From Sabellastarte sp. h YS-2021 (lineage: Eukaryota > Annelida > Polychaeta > Sabellida > Sabellidae), in the NCBI GenBank assembly GCA_964017235.1, contig OZ024938.1:56969816-57033815 (forward strand): a stretch of 64,000 bases of DNA, read 5' to 3'. This document shows, piece after piece, positions 25,801-40,800 of this stretch (the stretch's first letter is position 1; every line of letters starts with the position of its first letter). The translations under genes and the position numbers were made by a program. Under the pieces are notes generated by a model that worked only from the letters and a program-made list of their open reading frames with translations, searched no databases and was not told the origin of the DNA.

Positions 25801-28800
25801 TATTAGAATAAGCATGAAATTAAATGTGGGCTTCATATTGGCAATATTATGATATATTTGACATTTACCACCTGAGGGTGGGTCATAGGGCCCCCCCACA
25901 CCCCGGAAATTGAAATTTTTAAAGTGTCCCTCGAGTTGGCCAGCTCAATACAAATTCATTTTCTGATATAAATTGAGTTTCCTGTGAAAATTTCAGCCAG
26001 ATTGACCCACTTTAAGGGGTGTTTTGGGCTGATTTGGCATTTTATGAATCTCTCGCCAACTACACTCCCTTAACCTGCACTTTGGACTAGATGTCAATTT
26101 CTCAAACAACACACTATTAAAATTCACTTCAGTGGCGACTCCTGTAGGAAACAATATGGTTTTCAACCTTGAATCTACCTTAATTGAGAATATATCAGCA
26201 TTTCCTGATACAGCCACCTGTGGCTGTATTTTGGCCTTCCTGGACCACATATGACGCATATGACACCACTGGTATACCAGATGTAATCCTAAAACCTATG
26301 CAATCAGATTTAGTGCATGGCAAGTGATTTTTGGGCCAAATTTCAGACTTATAGACCAATATTTTGTACTGGTTTGGGCTGATTTACATCTATTTTTGGC
26401 TGTTTTTACAACATTTCTTGGGTGTAATAATTTCTGATCAGACATGTAATGCTCCAAATGCGCCTAAAATATCCTCAATAATTATTAGAATAAGCATGAA
26501 ATTAAATGTGGGCTTCATATTGGCAATATTATGATATATTTGACATTTACCACCTGAGGGTGGGTCATAGGGCCCCCCCACACCCCGGAAATTGAAATTT
26601 TTAAAGTGTCCCTCGAGTTGGCCAGCTCAATACAAATTCATTTTCTGATATAAATTGAGTTTCCTGTGAAAATTTCAGCCAGATTGACCCACTTTAAGGG
26701 GTGTTTTGGGCTGATTTGGCATTTTATGAATCTCTCGCCAACTACACTCCCTTAACCTGCACTTTGGACTAGATGTCAATTTCTCAAACAACACACTATT
26801 AAAATTCACTTCAGTGGCGACTCCTGTAGGAAACAATATGGTTTTCAACCTTGAATCTACCTTAATTGAGAATATATCAGCATTTCCTGATACAGCCACC
26901 TGTGGCTGTATTTTGGCCTTCCTGGACCACATATGACGCATATGACACCACTGGTATACCAGATGTAATCCTAAAACCTATGCAATCAGATTTAGTGCAT
27001 GGCAAGTGATTTTTGGGCCAAATTTCAGACTTATAGACCAATATTTTGTACTGGTTTGGGCTGATTTACATCTATTTTTGGCTGTTTTTACAACATTTCT
27101 TGGGTGTAATAATTTCTGATCAGACATGTAATGCTCCAAATGCGCCTAAAATATCCTCAATAATTATTAGAATAAGCATGAAATTAAATGTGGGCTTCAT
27201 ATTGGCAATATTATGATATATTTGACATTTACCACCTGAGGGTGGGTCATAGGGCCCCCCCACACCCCGGAAATTGAAATTTTTAAAGTGTCCCTCGAGT
27301 TGGCCAGCTCAATACAAATTCATTTTCTGATATAAATTGAGTTTCCTGTGAAAATTTCAGCCAGATTGACCCACTTTAAGGGGTGTTTTGGGCTGATTTG
27401 GCATTTTATGAATCTCTCGCCAACTACACTCCCTTAACCTGCACTTTGGACTAGATGTCAATTTCTCAAACAACACACTATTAAAATTCACTTCAGTGGC
27501 GACTCCTGTAGGAAACAATATGGTTTTCAACCTTGAATCTACCTTAATTGAGAATATATCAGCATTTCCTGATACAGCCACCTGTGGCTGTATTTTGGCC
27601 TTCCTGGACCACATATGACGCATATGACACCACTGGTATACCAGATGTAATCCTAAAACCTATGCAATCAGATTTAGTGCATGGCAAGTGATTTTTGGGC
27701 CAAATTTCAGACTTATAGACCAATATTTTGTACTGGTTTGGGCTGATTTACATCTATTTTTGGCTGTTTTTACAACATTTCTTGGGTGTAATAATTTCTG
27801 ATCAGACATGTAATGCTCCAAATGCGCCTAAAATATCCTCAATAATTATTAGAATAAGCATGAAATTAAATGTGGGCTTCATATTGGCAATATTATGATA
27901 TATTTGACATTTACCACCTGAGGGTGGGTCATAGGGCCCCCCCACACCCCGGAAATTGAAATTTTTAAAGTGTCCCTCGAGTTGGCCAGCTCAATACAAA
28001 TTCATTTTCTGATATAAATTGAGTTTCCTGTGAAAATTTCAGCCAGATTGACCCACTTTAAGGGGTGTTTTGGGCTGATTTGGCATTTTATGAATCTCTC
28101 GCCAACTACACTCCCTTAACCTGCACTTTGGACTAGATGTCAATTTCTCAAACAACACACTATTAAAATTCACTTCAGTGGCGACTCCTGTAGGAAACAA
28201 TATGGTTTTCAACCTTGAATCTACCTTAATTGAGAATATATCAGCATTTCCTGATACAGCCACCTGTGGCTGTATTTTGGCCTTCCTGGACCACATATGA
28301 CGCATATGACACCACTGGTATACCAGATGTAATCCTAAAACCTATGCAATCAGATTTAGTGCATGGCAAGTGATTTTTGGGCCAAATTTCAGACTTATAG
28401 ACCAATATTTTGTACTGGTTTGGGCTGATTTACATCTATTTTTGGCTGTTTTTACAACATTTCTTGGGTGTAATAATTTCTGATCAGACATGTAGTGCTC
28501 CAAATGCGCCTAAAATATCCTCAATAATTATTAGAATAAGCATGAAATTAAATGTGGGCTTCATATTGGCAATATTATGATATATTTGACATTTACCACC
28601 TGAGGGTGGGTCATAGGGCCCCCCCACACCCCGGAAATTGAAATTTTTAAAGTGTCCCTCGAGTTGGCCAGCTCAATACAAATTCATTTTCTGATATAAA
28701 TTGAGTTTCCTGTGAAAATTTCAGCCAGATTGACCCACTTTAAGGGGTGTTTTGGGCTGATTTGGCATTTTATGAATCTCTCGCCAACTACACTCCCTTA

Positions 28801-31800
28801 ACCTGCACTTTGGACTAGATGTCAATTTCTCAAACAACACACTATTAAAATTCACTTCAGTGGCGACTCCTGTAGGAAACAATATGGTTTTCAACCTTGA
28901 ATCTACCTTAATTGAGAATATATCAGCATTTCCTGATACAGCCACCTGTGGCTGTATTTTGGCCTTCCTGGACCACATATGACGCATATGACACCACTGG
29001 TATACCAGATGTAATCCTAAAACCTATGCAATCAGATTTAGTGCATGGCAAGTGATTTTTGGGCCAAATTTCAGACTTATAGACCAATATTTTGTACTGG
29101 TTTGGGCTGATTTACATCTATTTTTGGCTGTTTTTACAACATTTCTTGGGTGTAATAATTTCTGATCAGACATGTAATGCTCCAAATGCGCCTAAAATAT
29201 CCTCAATAATTATTAGAATAAGCATGAAATTAAATGTGGGCTTCATATTGGCAATATTATGATATATTTGACATTTACCACCTGAGGGTGGGTCATAGGG
29301 CCCCCCCACACCCCGGAAATTGAAATTTTTAAAGTGTCCCTCGAGTTGGCCAGCTCAATACAAATTCATTTTCTGATATAAATTGAGTTTCCTGTGAAAA
29401 TTTCAGCCAGATTGACCCACTTTAAGGGGTGTTTTGGGCTGATTTGGCATTTTATGAATCTCTCGCCAACTACACTCCCTTAACCTGCACTTTGGACTAG
29501 ATGTCAATTTCTCAAACAACACACTATTAAAATTCACTTCAGTGGCGACTCCTGTAGGAAACAATATGGTTTTCAACCTTGAATCTACCTTAATTGAGAA
29601 TATATCAGCATTTCCTGATACAGCCACCTGTGGCTGTATTTTGGCCTTCCTGGACCACATATGACGCATATGACACCACTGGTATACCAGATGTAATCCT
29701 AAAACCTATGCAATCAGATTTAGTGCATGGCAAGTGATTTTTGGGCCAAATTTCAGACTTATAGACCAATATTTTGTACTGGTTTGGGCTGATTTACATC
29801 TATTTTTGGCTGTTTTTACAACATTTCTTGGGTGTAATAATTTCTGATCAGACATGTAATGCTCCAAATGCGCCTAAAATATCCTCAATAATTATTAGAA
29901 TAAGCATGAAATTAAATGTGGGCTTCATATTGGCAATATTATGATATATTTGACATTTACCACCTGAGGGTGGGTCATAGGGCCCCCCCACACCCCGGAA
30001 ATTGAAATTTTTAAAGTGTCCCTCGAGTTGGCCAGCTCAATACAAATTCATTTTCTGATATAAATTGAGTTTCCTGTGAAAATTTCAGCCAGATTGACCC
30101 ACTTTAAGGGGTGTTTTGGGCTGATTTGGCATTTTATGAATCTCTCGCCAACTACACTCCCTTAACCTGCACTTTGGACTAGATGTCAATTTCTCAAACA
30201 ACACACTATTAAAATTCACTTCAGTGGCGACTCCTGTAGGAAACAATATGGTTTTCAACCTTGAATCTACCTTAATTGAGAATATATCAGCATTTCCTGA
30301 TACAGCCACCTGTGGCTGTATTTTGGCCTTCCTGGACCACATATGACGCATATGACACCACTGGTATACCAGATGTAATCCTAAAACCTATGCAATCAGA
30401 TTTAGTGCATGGCAAGTGATTTTTGGGCCAAATTTCAGACTTATAGACCAATATTTTGTACTGGTTTGGGCTGATTTACATCTATTTTTGGCTGTTTTTA
30501 CAACATTTCTTGGGTGTAATAATTTCTGATCAGACATGTAATGCTCCAAATGCGCCTAAAATATCCTCAATAATTATTAGAATAAGCATGAAATTAAATG
30601 TGGGCTTCATATTGGCAATATTATGATATATTTGACATTTACCACCTGAGGGTGGGTCATAGGGCCCCCCCACACCCCGGAAATTGAAATTTTTAAAGTG
30701 TCCCTCGAGTTGGCCAGCTCAATACAAATTCATTTTCTGATATAAATTGAGTTTCCTGTGAAAATTTCAGCCAGATTGACCCACTTTAAGGGGTGTTTTG
30801 GGCTGATTTGGCATTTTATGAATCTCTCGCCAACTACACTCCCTTAACCTGCACTTTGGACTAGATGTCAATTTCTCAAACAACACACTATTAAAATTCA
30901 CTTCAGTGGCGACTCCTGTAGGAAACAATATGGTTTTCAACCTTGAATCTACCTTAATTGAGAATATATCAGCATTTCCTGATACAGCCACCTGTGGCTG
31001 TATTTTGGCCTTCCTGGACCACATATGACGCATATGACACCACTGGTATACCAGATGTAATCCTAAAACCTATGCAATCAGATTTAGTGCATGGCAAGTG
31101 ATTTTTGGGCCAAATTTCAGACTTATAGACCAATATTTTGTACTGGTTTGGGCTGATTTACATCTATTTTTGGCTGTTTTTACAACATTTCTTGGGTGTA
31201 ATAATTTCTGATCAGACATGTAGTGCTCCAAATGCGCCTAAAATATCCTCAATAATTATTAGAATAAGCATGAAATTAAATGTGGGCTTCATATTGGCAA
31301 TATTATGATATATTTGACATTTACCACCTGAGGGTGGGTCATAGGGCCCCCCCACACCCCGGAAATTGAAATTTTTAAAGTGTCCCTCGAGTTGGCCAGC
31401 TCAATACAAATTCATTTTCTGATATAAATTGAGTTTCCTGTGAAAATTTCAGCCAGATTGACCCACTTTAAGGGGTGTTTTGGGCTGATTTGGCATTTTA
31501 TGAATCTCTCGCCAACTACACTCCCTTAACCTGCACTTTGGACTAGATGTCAATTTCTCAAACAACACACTATTAAAATTCACTTCAGTGGCGACTCCTG
31601 TAGGAAACAATATGGTTTTCAACCTTGAATCTACCTTAATTGAGAATATATCAGCATTTCCTGATACAGCCACCTGTGGCTGTATTTTGGCCTTCCTGGA
31701 CCACATATGACGCATATGACACCACTGGTATACCAGATGTAATCCTAAAACCTATGCAATCAGATTTAGTGCATGGCAAGTGATTTTTGGGCCAAATTTC

Positions 31801-34800
31801 AGACTTATAGACCAATATTTTGTACTGGTTTGGGCTGATTTACATCTATTTTTGGCTGTTTTTACAACATTTCTTGGGTGTAATAATTTCTGATCAGACA
31901 TGTAATGCTCCAAATGCGCCTAAAATATCCTCAATAATTATTAGAATAAGCATGAAATTAAATGTGGGCTTCATATTGGCAATATTATGATATATTTGAC
32001 ATTTACCACCTGAGGGTGGGTCATAGGGCCCCCCCACACCCCGGAAATTGAAATTTTTAAAGTGTCCCTCGAGTTGGCCAGCTCAATACAAATTCATTTT
32101 CTGATATAAATTGAGTTTCCTGTGAAAATTTCAGCCAGATTGACCCACTTTAAGGGGTGTTTTGGGCTGATTTGGCATTTTATGAATCTCTCGCCAACTA
32201 CACTCCCTTAACCTGCACTTTGGACTAGATGTCAATTTCTCAAACAACACACTATTAAAATTCACTTCAGTGGCGACTCCTGTAGGAAACAATATGGTTT
32301 TCAACCTTGAATCTACCTTAATTGAGAATATATCAGCATTTCCTGATACAGCCACCTGTGGCTGTATTTTGGCCTTCCTGGACCACATATGACGCATATG
32401 ACACCACTGGTATACCAGATGTAATCCTAAAACCTATGCAATCAGATTTAGTGCATGGCAAGTGATTTTTGGGCCAAATTTCAGACTTATAGACCAATAT
32501 TTTGTACTGGTTTGGGCTGATTTACATCTATTTTTGGCTGTTTTTACAACATTTCTTGGGTGTAATAATTTCTGATCAGACATGTAATGCTCCAAATGCG
32601 CCTAAAATATCCTCAATAATTATTAGAATAAGCATGAAATTAAATGTGGGCTTCATATTGGCAATATTATGATATATTTGACATTTACCACCTGAGGGTG
32701 GGTCATAGGGCCCCCCCACACCCCGGAAATTGAAATTTTTAAAGTGTCCCTCGAGTTGGCCAGCTCAATACAAATTCATTTTCTGATATAAATTGAGTTT
32801 CCTGTGAAAATTTCAGCCAGATTGACCCACTTTAAGGGGTGTTTTGGGCTGATTTGGCATTTTATGAATCTCTCGCCAACTACACTCCCTTAACCTGCAC
32901 TTTGGACTAGATGTCAATTTCTCAAACAACACACTATTAAAATTCACTTCAGTGGCGACTCCTGTAGGAAACAATATGGTTTTCAACCTTGAATCTACCT
33001 TAATTGAGAATATATCAGCATTTCCTGATACAGCCACCTGTGGCTGTATTTTGGCCTTCCTGGACCACATATGACGCATATGACACCACTGGTATACCAG
33101 ATGTAATCCTAAAACCTATGCAATCAGATTTAGTGCATGGCAAGTGATTTTTGGGCCAAATTTCAGACTTATAGACCAATATTTTGTACTGGTTTGGGCT
33201 GATTTACATCTATTTTTGGCTGTTTTTACAACATTTCTTGGGTGTAATAATTTCTGATCAGACATGTAGTGCTCCAAATGCGCCTAAAATATCCTCAATA
33301 ATTATTAGAATAAGCATGAAATTAAATGTGGGCTTCATATTGGCAATATTATGATATATTTGACATTTACCACCTGAGGGTGGGTCATAGGGCCCCCCCA
33401 CACCCCGGAAATTGAAATTTTTAAAGTGTCCCTCGAGTTGGCCAGCTCAATACAAATTCATTTTCTGATATAAATTGAGTTTCCTGTGAAAATTTCAGCC
33501 AGATTGACCCACTTTAAGGGGTGTTTTGGGCTGATTTGGCATTTTATGAATCTCTCGCCAACTACACTCCCTTAACCTGCACTTTGGACTAGATGTCAAT
33601 TTCTCAAACAACACACTATTAAAATTCACTTCAGTGGCGACTCCTGTAGGAAACAATATGGTTTTCAACCTTGAATCTACCTTAATTGAGAATATATCAG
33701 CATTTCCTGATACAGCCACCTGTGGCTGTATTTTGGCCTTCCTGGACCACATATGACGCATATGACACCACTGGTATACCAGATGTAATCCTAAAACCTA
33801 TGCAATCAGATTTAGTGCATGGCAAGTGATTTTTGGGCCAAATTTCAGACTTATAGACCAATATTTTGTACTGGTTTGGGCTGATTTACATCTATTTTTG
33901 GCTGTTTTTACAACATTTCTTGGGTGTAATAATTTCTGATCAGACATGTAATGCTCCAAATGCGCCTAAAATATCCTCAATAATTATTAGAATAAGCATG
34001 AAATTAAATGTGGGCTTCATATTGGCAATATTATGATATATTTGACATTTACCACCTGAGGGTGGGTCATAGGGCCCCCCCACACCCCGGAAATTGAAAT
34101 TTTTAAAGTGTCCCTCGAGTTGGCCAGCTCAATACAAATTCATTTTCTGATATAAATTGAGTTTCCTGTGAAAATTTCAGCCAGATTGACCCACTTTAAG
34201 GGGTGTTTTGGGCTGATTTGGCATTTTATGAATCTCTCGCCAACTACACTCCCTTAACCTGCACTTTGGACTAGATGTCAATTTCTCAAACAACACACTA
34301 TTAAAATTCACTTCAGTGGCGACTCCTGTAGGAAACAATATGGTTTTCAACCTTGAATCTACCTTAATTGAGAATATATCAGCATTTCCTGATACAGCCA
34401 CCTGTGGCTGTATTTTGGCCTTCCTGGACCACATATGACGCATATGACACCACTGGTATACCAGATGTAATCCTAAAACCTATGCAATCAGATTTAGTGC
34501 ATGGCAAGTGATTTTTGGGCCAAATTTCAGACTTATAGACCAATATTTTGTACTGGTTTGGGCTGATTTACATCTATTTTTGGCTGTTTTTACAACATTT
34601 CTTGGGTGTAATAATTTCTGATCAGACATGTAATGCTCCAAATGCGCCTAAAATATCCTCAATAATTATTAGAATAAGCATGAAATTAAATGTGGGCTTC
34701 ATATTGGCAATATTATGATATATTTGACATTTACCACCTGAGGGTGGGTCATAGGGCCCCCCCACACCCCGGAAATTGAAATTTTTAAAGTGTCCCTCGA

Positions 34801-37800
34801 GTTGGCCAGCTCAATACAAATTCATTTTCTGATATAAATTGAGTTTCCTGTGAAAATTTCAGCCAGATTGACCCACTTTAAGGGGTGTTTTGGGCTGATT
34901 TGGCATTTTATGAATCTCTCGCCAACTACACTCCCTTAACCTGCACTTTGGACTAGATGTCAATTTCTCAAACAACACACTATTAAAATTCACTTCAGTG
35001 GCGACTCCTGTAGGAAACAATATGGTTTTCAACCTTGAATCTACCTTAATTGAGAATATATCAGCATTTCCTGATACAGCCACCTGTGGCTGTATTTTGG
35101 CCTTCCTGGACCACATATGACGCATATGACACCACTGGTATACCAGATGTAATCCTAAAACCTATGCAATCAGATTTAGTGCATGGCAAGTGATTTTTGG
35201 GCCAAATTTCAGACTTATAGACCAATATTTTGTACTGGTTTGGGCTGATTTACATCTATTTTTGGCTGTTTTTACAACATTTCTTGGGTGTAATAATTTC
35301 TGATCAGACATGTAATGCTCCAAATGCGCCTAAAATATCCTCAATAATTATTAGAATAAGCATGAAATTAAATGTGGGCTTCATATTGGCAATATTATGA
35401 TATATTTGACATTTACCACCTGAGGGTGGGTCATAGGGCCCCCCCACACCCCGGAAATTGAAATTTTTAAAGTGTCCCTCGAGTTGGCCAGCTCAATACA
35501 AATTCATTTTCTGATATAAATTGAGTTTCCTGTGAAAATTTCAGCCAGATTGACCCACTTTAAGGGGTGTTTTGGGCTGATTTGGCATTTTATGAATCTC
35601 TCGCCAACTACACTCCCTTAACCTGCACTTTGGACTAGATGTCAATTTCTCAAACAACACACTATTAAAATTCACTTCAGTGGCGACTCCTGTAGGAAAC
35701 AATATGGTTTTCAACCTTGAATCTACCTTAATTGAGAATATATCAGCATTTCCTGATACAGCCACCTGTGGCTGTATTTTGGCCTTCCTGGACCACATAT
35801 GACGCATATGACACCACTGGTATACCAGATGTAATCCTAAAACCTATGCAATCAGATTTAGTGCATGGCAAGTGATTTTTGGGCCAAATTTCAGACTTAT
35901 AGACCAATATTTTGTACTGGTTTGGGCTGATTTACATCTATTTTTGGCTGTTTTTACAACATTTCTCGGGTGTAATAATTTCTGATCAGACATGTAATGC
36001 TCCAAATGCGCCTAAAATATCCTCAATAATTATTAGAATAAGCATGAAATTAAATGTGGGCTTCATATTGGCAATATTATGATATATTTGACATTTACCA
36101 CCTGAGGGTGGGTCATAGGGCCCCCCCACACCCCGGAAATTGAAATTTTTAAAGTGTCCCTCGAGTTGGCCAGCTCAATACAAATTCATTTTCTGATATA
36201 AATTGAGTTTCCTGTGAAAATTTCAGCCAGATTGACCCACTTTAAGGGGTGTTTTGGGCTGATTTGGCATTTTATGAATCTCTCGCCAACTACACTCCCT
36301 TAACCTGCACTTTGGACTAGATGTCAATTTCTCAAACAACACACTATTAAAATTCACTTCAGTGGCGACTCCTGTAGGAAACAATATGGTTTTCAACCTT
36401 GAATCTACCTTAATTGAGAATATATCAGCATTTCCTGATACAGCCACCTGTGGCTGTATTTTGGCCTTCCTGGACCACATATGACGCATATGACACCACT
36501 GGTATACCAGATGTAATCCTAAAACCTATGCAATCAGATTTAGTGCATGGCAAGTGATTTTTGGGCCAAATTTCAGACTTATAGACCAATATTTTGTACT
36601 GGTTTGGGCTGATTTACATCTATTTTTGGCTGTTTTTACAACATTTCTTGGGTGTAATAATTTCTGATCAGACATGTAATGCTCCAAATGCGCCTAAAAT
36701 ATCCTCAATAATTATTAGAATAAGCATGAAATTAAATGTGGGCTTCATATTGGCAATATTATGATATATTTGACATTTACCACCTGAGGGTGGGTCATAG
36801 GGCCCCCCCACACCCCGGAAATTGAAATTTTTAAAGTGTCCCTCGAGTTGGCCAGCTCAATACAAATTCATTTTCTGATATAAATTGAGTTTCCTGTGAA
36901 AATTTCAGCCAGATTGACCCACTTTAAGGGGTGTTTTGGGCTGATTTGGCATTTTATGAATCTCTCGCCAACTACACTCCCTTAACCTGCACTTTGGACT
37001 AGATGTCAATTTCTCAAACAACACACTATTAAAATTCACTTCAGTGGCGACTCCTGTAGGAAACAATATGGTTTTCAACCTTGAATCTACCTTAATTGAG
37101 AATATATCAGCATTTCCTGATACAGCCACCTGTGGCTGTATTTTGGCCTTCCTGGACCACATATGACGCATATGACACCACTGGTATACCAGATGTAATC
37201 CTAAAACCTATGCAATCAGATTTAGTGCATGGCAAGTGATTTTTGGGCCAAATTTCAGACTTATAGACCAATATTTTGTACTGGTTTGGGCTGATTTACA
37301 TCTATTTTTGGCTGTTTTTACAACATTTCTTGGGTGTAATAATTTCTGATCAGACATGTAATGCTCCAAATGCGCCTAAAATATCCTCAATAATTATTAG
37401 AATAAGCATGAAATTAAATGTGGGCTTCATATTGGCAATATTATGATATATTTGACATTTACCACCTGAGGGTGGGTCATAGGGCCCCCCCACACCCCGG
37501 AAATTGAAATTTTTAAAGTGTCCCTCGAGTTGGCCAGCTCAATACAAATTCATTTTCTGATATAAATTGAGTTTCCTGTGAAAATTTCAGCCAGATTGAC
37601 CCACTTTAAGGGGTGTTTTGGGCTGATTTGGCATTTTATGAATCTCTCGCCAACTACACTCCCTTAACCTGCACTTTGGACTAGATGTCAATTTCTCAAA
37701 CAACACACTATTAAAATTCACTTCAGTGGCGACTCCTGTAGGAAACAATATGGTTTTCAACCTTGAATCTACCTTAATTGAGAATATATCAGCATTTCCT

Positions 37801-40800
37801 GATACAGCCACCTGTGGCTGTATTTTGGCCTTCCTGGACCACATATGACGCATATGACACCACTGGTATACCAGATGTAATCCTAAAACCTATGCAATCA
37901 GATTTAGTGCATGGCAAGTGATTTTTGGGCCAAATTTCAGACTTATAGACCAATATTTTGTACTGGTTTGGGCTGATTTACATCTATTTTTGGCTGTTTT
38001 TACAACATTTCTTGGGTGTAATAATTTCTGATCAGACATGTAATGCTCCAAATGCGCCTAAAATATCCTCAATAATTATTAGAATAAGCATGAAATTAAA
38101 TGTGGGCTTCATATTGGCAATATTATGATATATTTGACATTTACCACCTGAGGGTGGGTCATAGGGCCCCCCCACACCCCGGAAATTGAAATTTTTAAAG
38201 TGTCCCTCGAGTTGGCCAGCTCAATACAAATTCATTTTCTGATATAAATTGAGTTTCCTGTGAAAATTTCAGCCAGATTGACCCACTTTAAGGGGTGTTT
38301 TGGGCTGATTTGGCATTTTATGAATCTCTCGCCAACTACACTCCCTTAACCTGCACTTTGGACTAGATGTCAATTTCTCAAACAACACACTATTAAAATT
38401 CACTTCAGTGGCGACTCCTGTAGGAAACAATATGGTTTTCAACCTTGAATCTACCTTAATTGAGAATATATCAGCATTTCCTGATACAGCCACCTGTGGC
38501 TGTATTTTGGCCTTCCTGGACCACATATGACGCATATGACACCACTGGTATACCAGATGTAATCCTAAAACCTATGCAATCAGATTTAGTGCATGGCAAG
38601 TGATTTTTGGGCCAAATTTCAGACTTATAGACCAATATTTTGTACTGGTTTGGGCTGATTTACATCTATTTTTGGCTGTTTTTACAACATTTCTTGGGTG
38701 TAATAATTTCTGATCAGACATGTAGTGCTCCAAATGCGCCTAAAATATCCTCAATAATTATTAGAATAAGCATGAAATTAAATGTGGGCTTCATATTGGC
38801 AATATTATGATATATTTGACATTTACCACCTGAGGGTGGGTCATAGGGCCCCCCCACACCCCGGAAATTGAAATTTTTAAAGTGTCCCTCGAGTTGGCCA
38901 GCTCAATACAAATTCATTTTCTGATATAAATTGAGTTTCCTGTGAAAATTTCAGCCAGATTGACCCACTTTAAGGGGTGTTTTGGGCTGATTTGGCATTT
39001 TATGAATCTCTCGCCAACTACACTCCCTTAACCTGCACTTTGGACTAGATGTCAATTTCTCAAACAACACACTATTAAAATTCACTTCAGTGGCGACTCC
39101 TGTAGGAAACAATATGGTTTTCAACCTTGAATCTACCTTAATTGAGAATATATCAGCATTTCCTGATACAGCCACCTGTGGCTGTATTTTGGCCTTCCTG
39201 GACCACATATGACGCATATGACACCACTGGTATACCAGATGTAATCCTAAAACCTATGCAATCAGATTTAGTGCATGGCAAGTGATTTTTGGGCCAAATT
39301 TCAGACTTATAGACCAATATTTTGTACTGGTTTGGGCTGATTTACATCTATTTTTGGCTGTTTTTACAACATTTCTTGGGTGTAATAATTTCTGATCAGA
39401 CATGTAATGCTCCAAATGCGCCTAAAATATCCTCAATAATTATTAGAATAAGCATGAAATTAAATGTGGGCTTCATATTGGCAATATTATGATATATTTG
39501 ACATTTACCACCTGAGGGTGGGTCATAGGGCCCCCCCACACCCCGGAAATTGAAATTTTTAAAGTGTCCCTCGAGTTGGCCAGCTCAATACAAATTCATT
39601 TTCTGATATAAATTGAGTTTCCTGTGAAAATTTCAGCCAGATTGACCCACTTTAAGGGGTGTTTTGGGCTGATTTGGCATTTTATGAATCTCTCGCCAAC
39701 TACACTCCCTTAACCTGCACTTTGGACTAGATGTCAATTTCTCAAACAACACACTATTAAAATTCACTTCAGTGGCGACTCCTGTAGGAAACAATATGGT
39801 TTTCAACCTTGAATCTACCTTAATTGAGAATATATCAGCATTTCCTGATACAGCCACCTGTGGCTGTATTTTGGCCTTCCTGGACCACATATGACGCATA
39901 TGACACCACTGGTATACCAGATGTAATCCTAAAACCTATGCAATCAGATTTAGTGCATGGCAAGTGATTTTTGGGCCAAATTTCAGACTTATAGACCAAT
40001 ATTTTGTACTGGTTTGGGCTGATTTACATCTATTTTTGGCTGTTTTTACAACATTTCTTGGGTGTAATAATTTCTGATCAGACATGTAATGCTCCAAATG
40101 CGCCTAAAATATCCTCAATAATTATTAGAATAAGCATGAAATTAAATGTGGGCTTCATATTGGCAATATTATGATATATTTGACATTTACCACCTGAGGG
40201 TGGGTCATAGGGCCCCCCCACACCCCGGAAATTGAAATTTTTAAAGTGTCCCTCGAGTTGGCCAGCTCAATACAAATTCATTTTCTGATATAAATTGAGT
40301 TTCCTGTGAAAATTTCAGCCAGATTGACCCACTTTAAGGGGTGTTTTGGGCTGATTTGGCATTTTATGAATCTCTCGCCAACTACACTCCCTTAACCTGC
40401 ACTTTGGACTAGATGTCAATTTCTCAAACAACACACTATTAAAATTCACTTCAGTGGCGACTCCTGTAGGAAACAATATGGTTTTCAACCTTGAATCTAC
40501 CTTAATTGAGAATATATCAGCATTTCCTGATACAGCCACCTGTGGCTGTATTTTGGCCTTCCTGGACCACATATGACGCATATGACACCACTGGTATACC
40601 AGATGTAATCCTAAAACCTATGCAATCAGATTTAGTGCATGGCAAGTGATTTTTGGGCCAAATTTCAGACTTATAGACCAATATTTTGTACTGGTTTGGG
40701 CTGATTTACATCTATTTTTGGCTGTTTTTACAACATTTCTTGGGTGTAATAATTTCTGATCAGACATGTAATGCTCCAAATGCGCCTAAAATATCCTCAA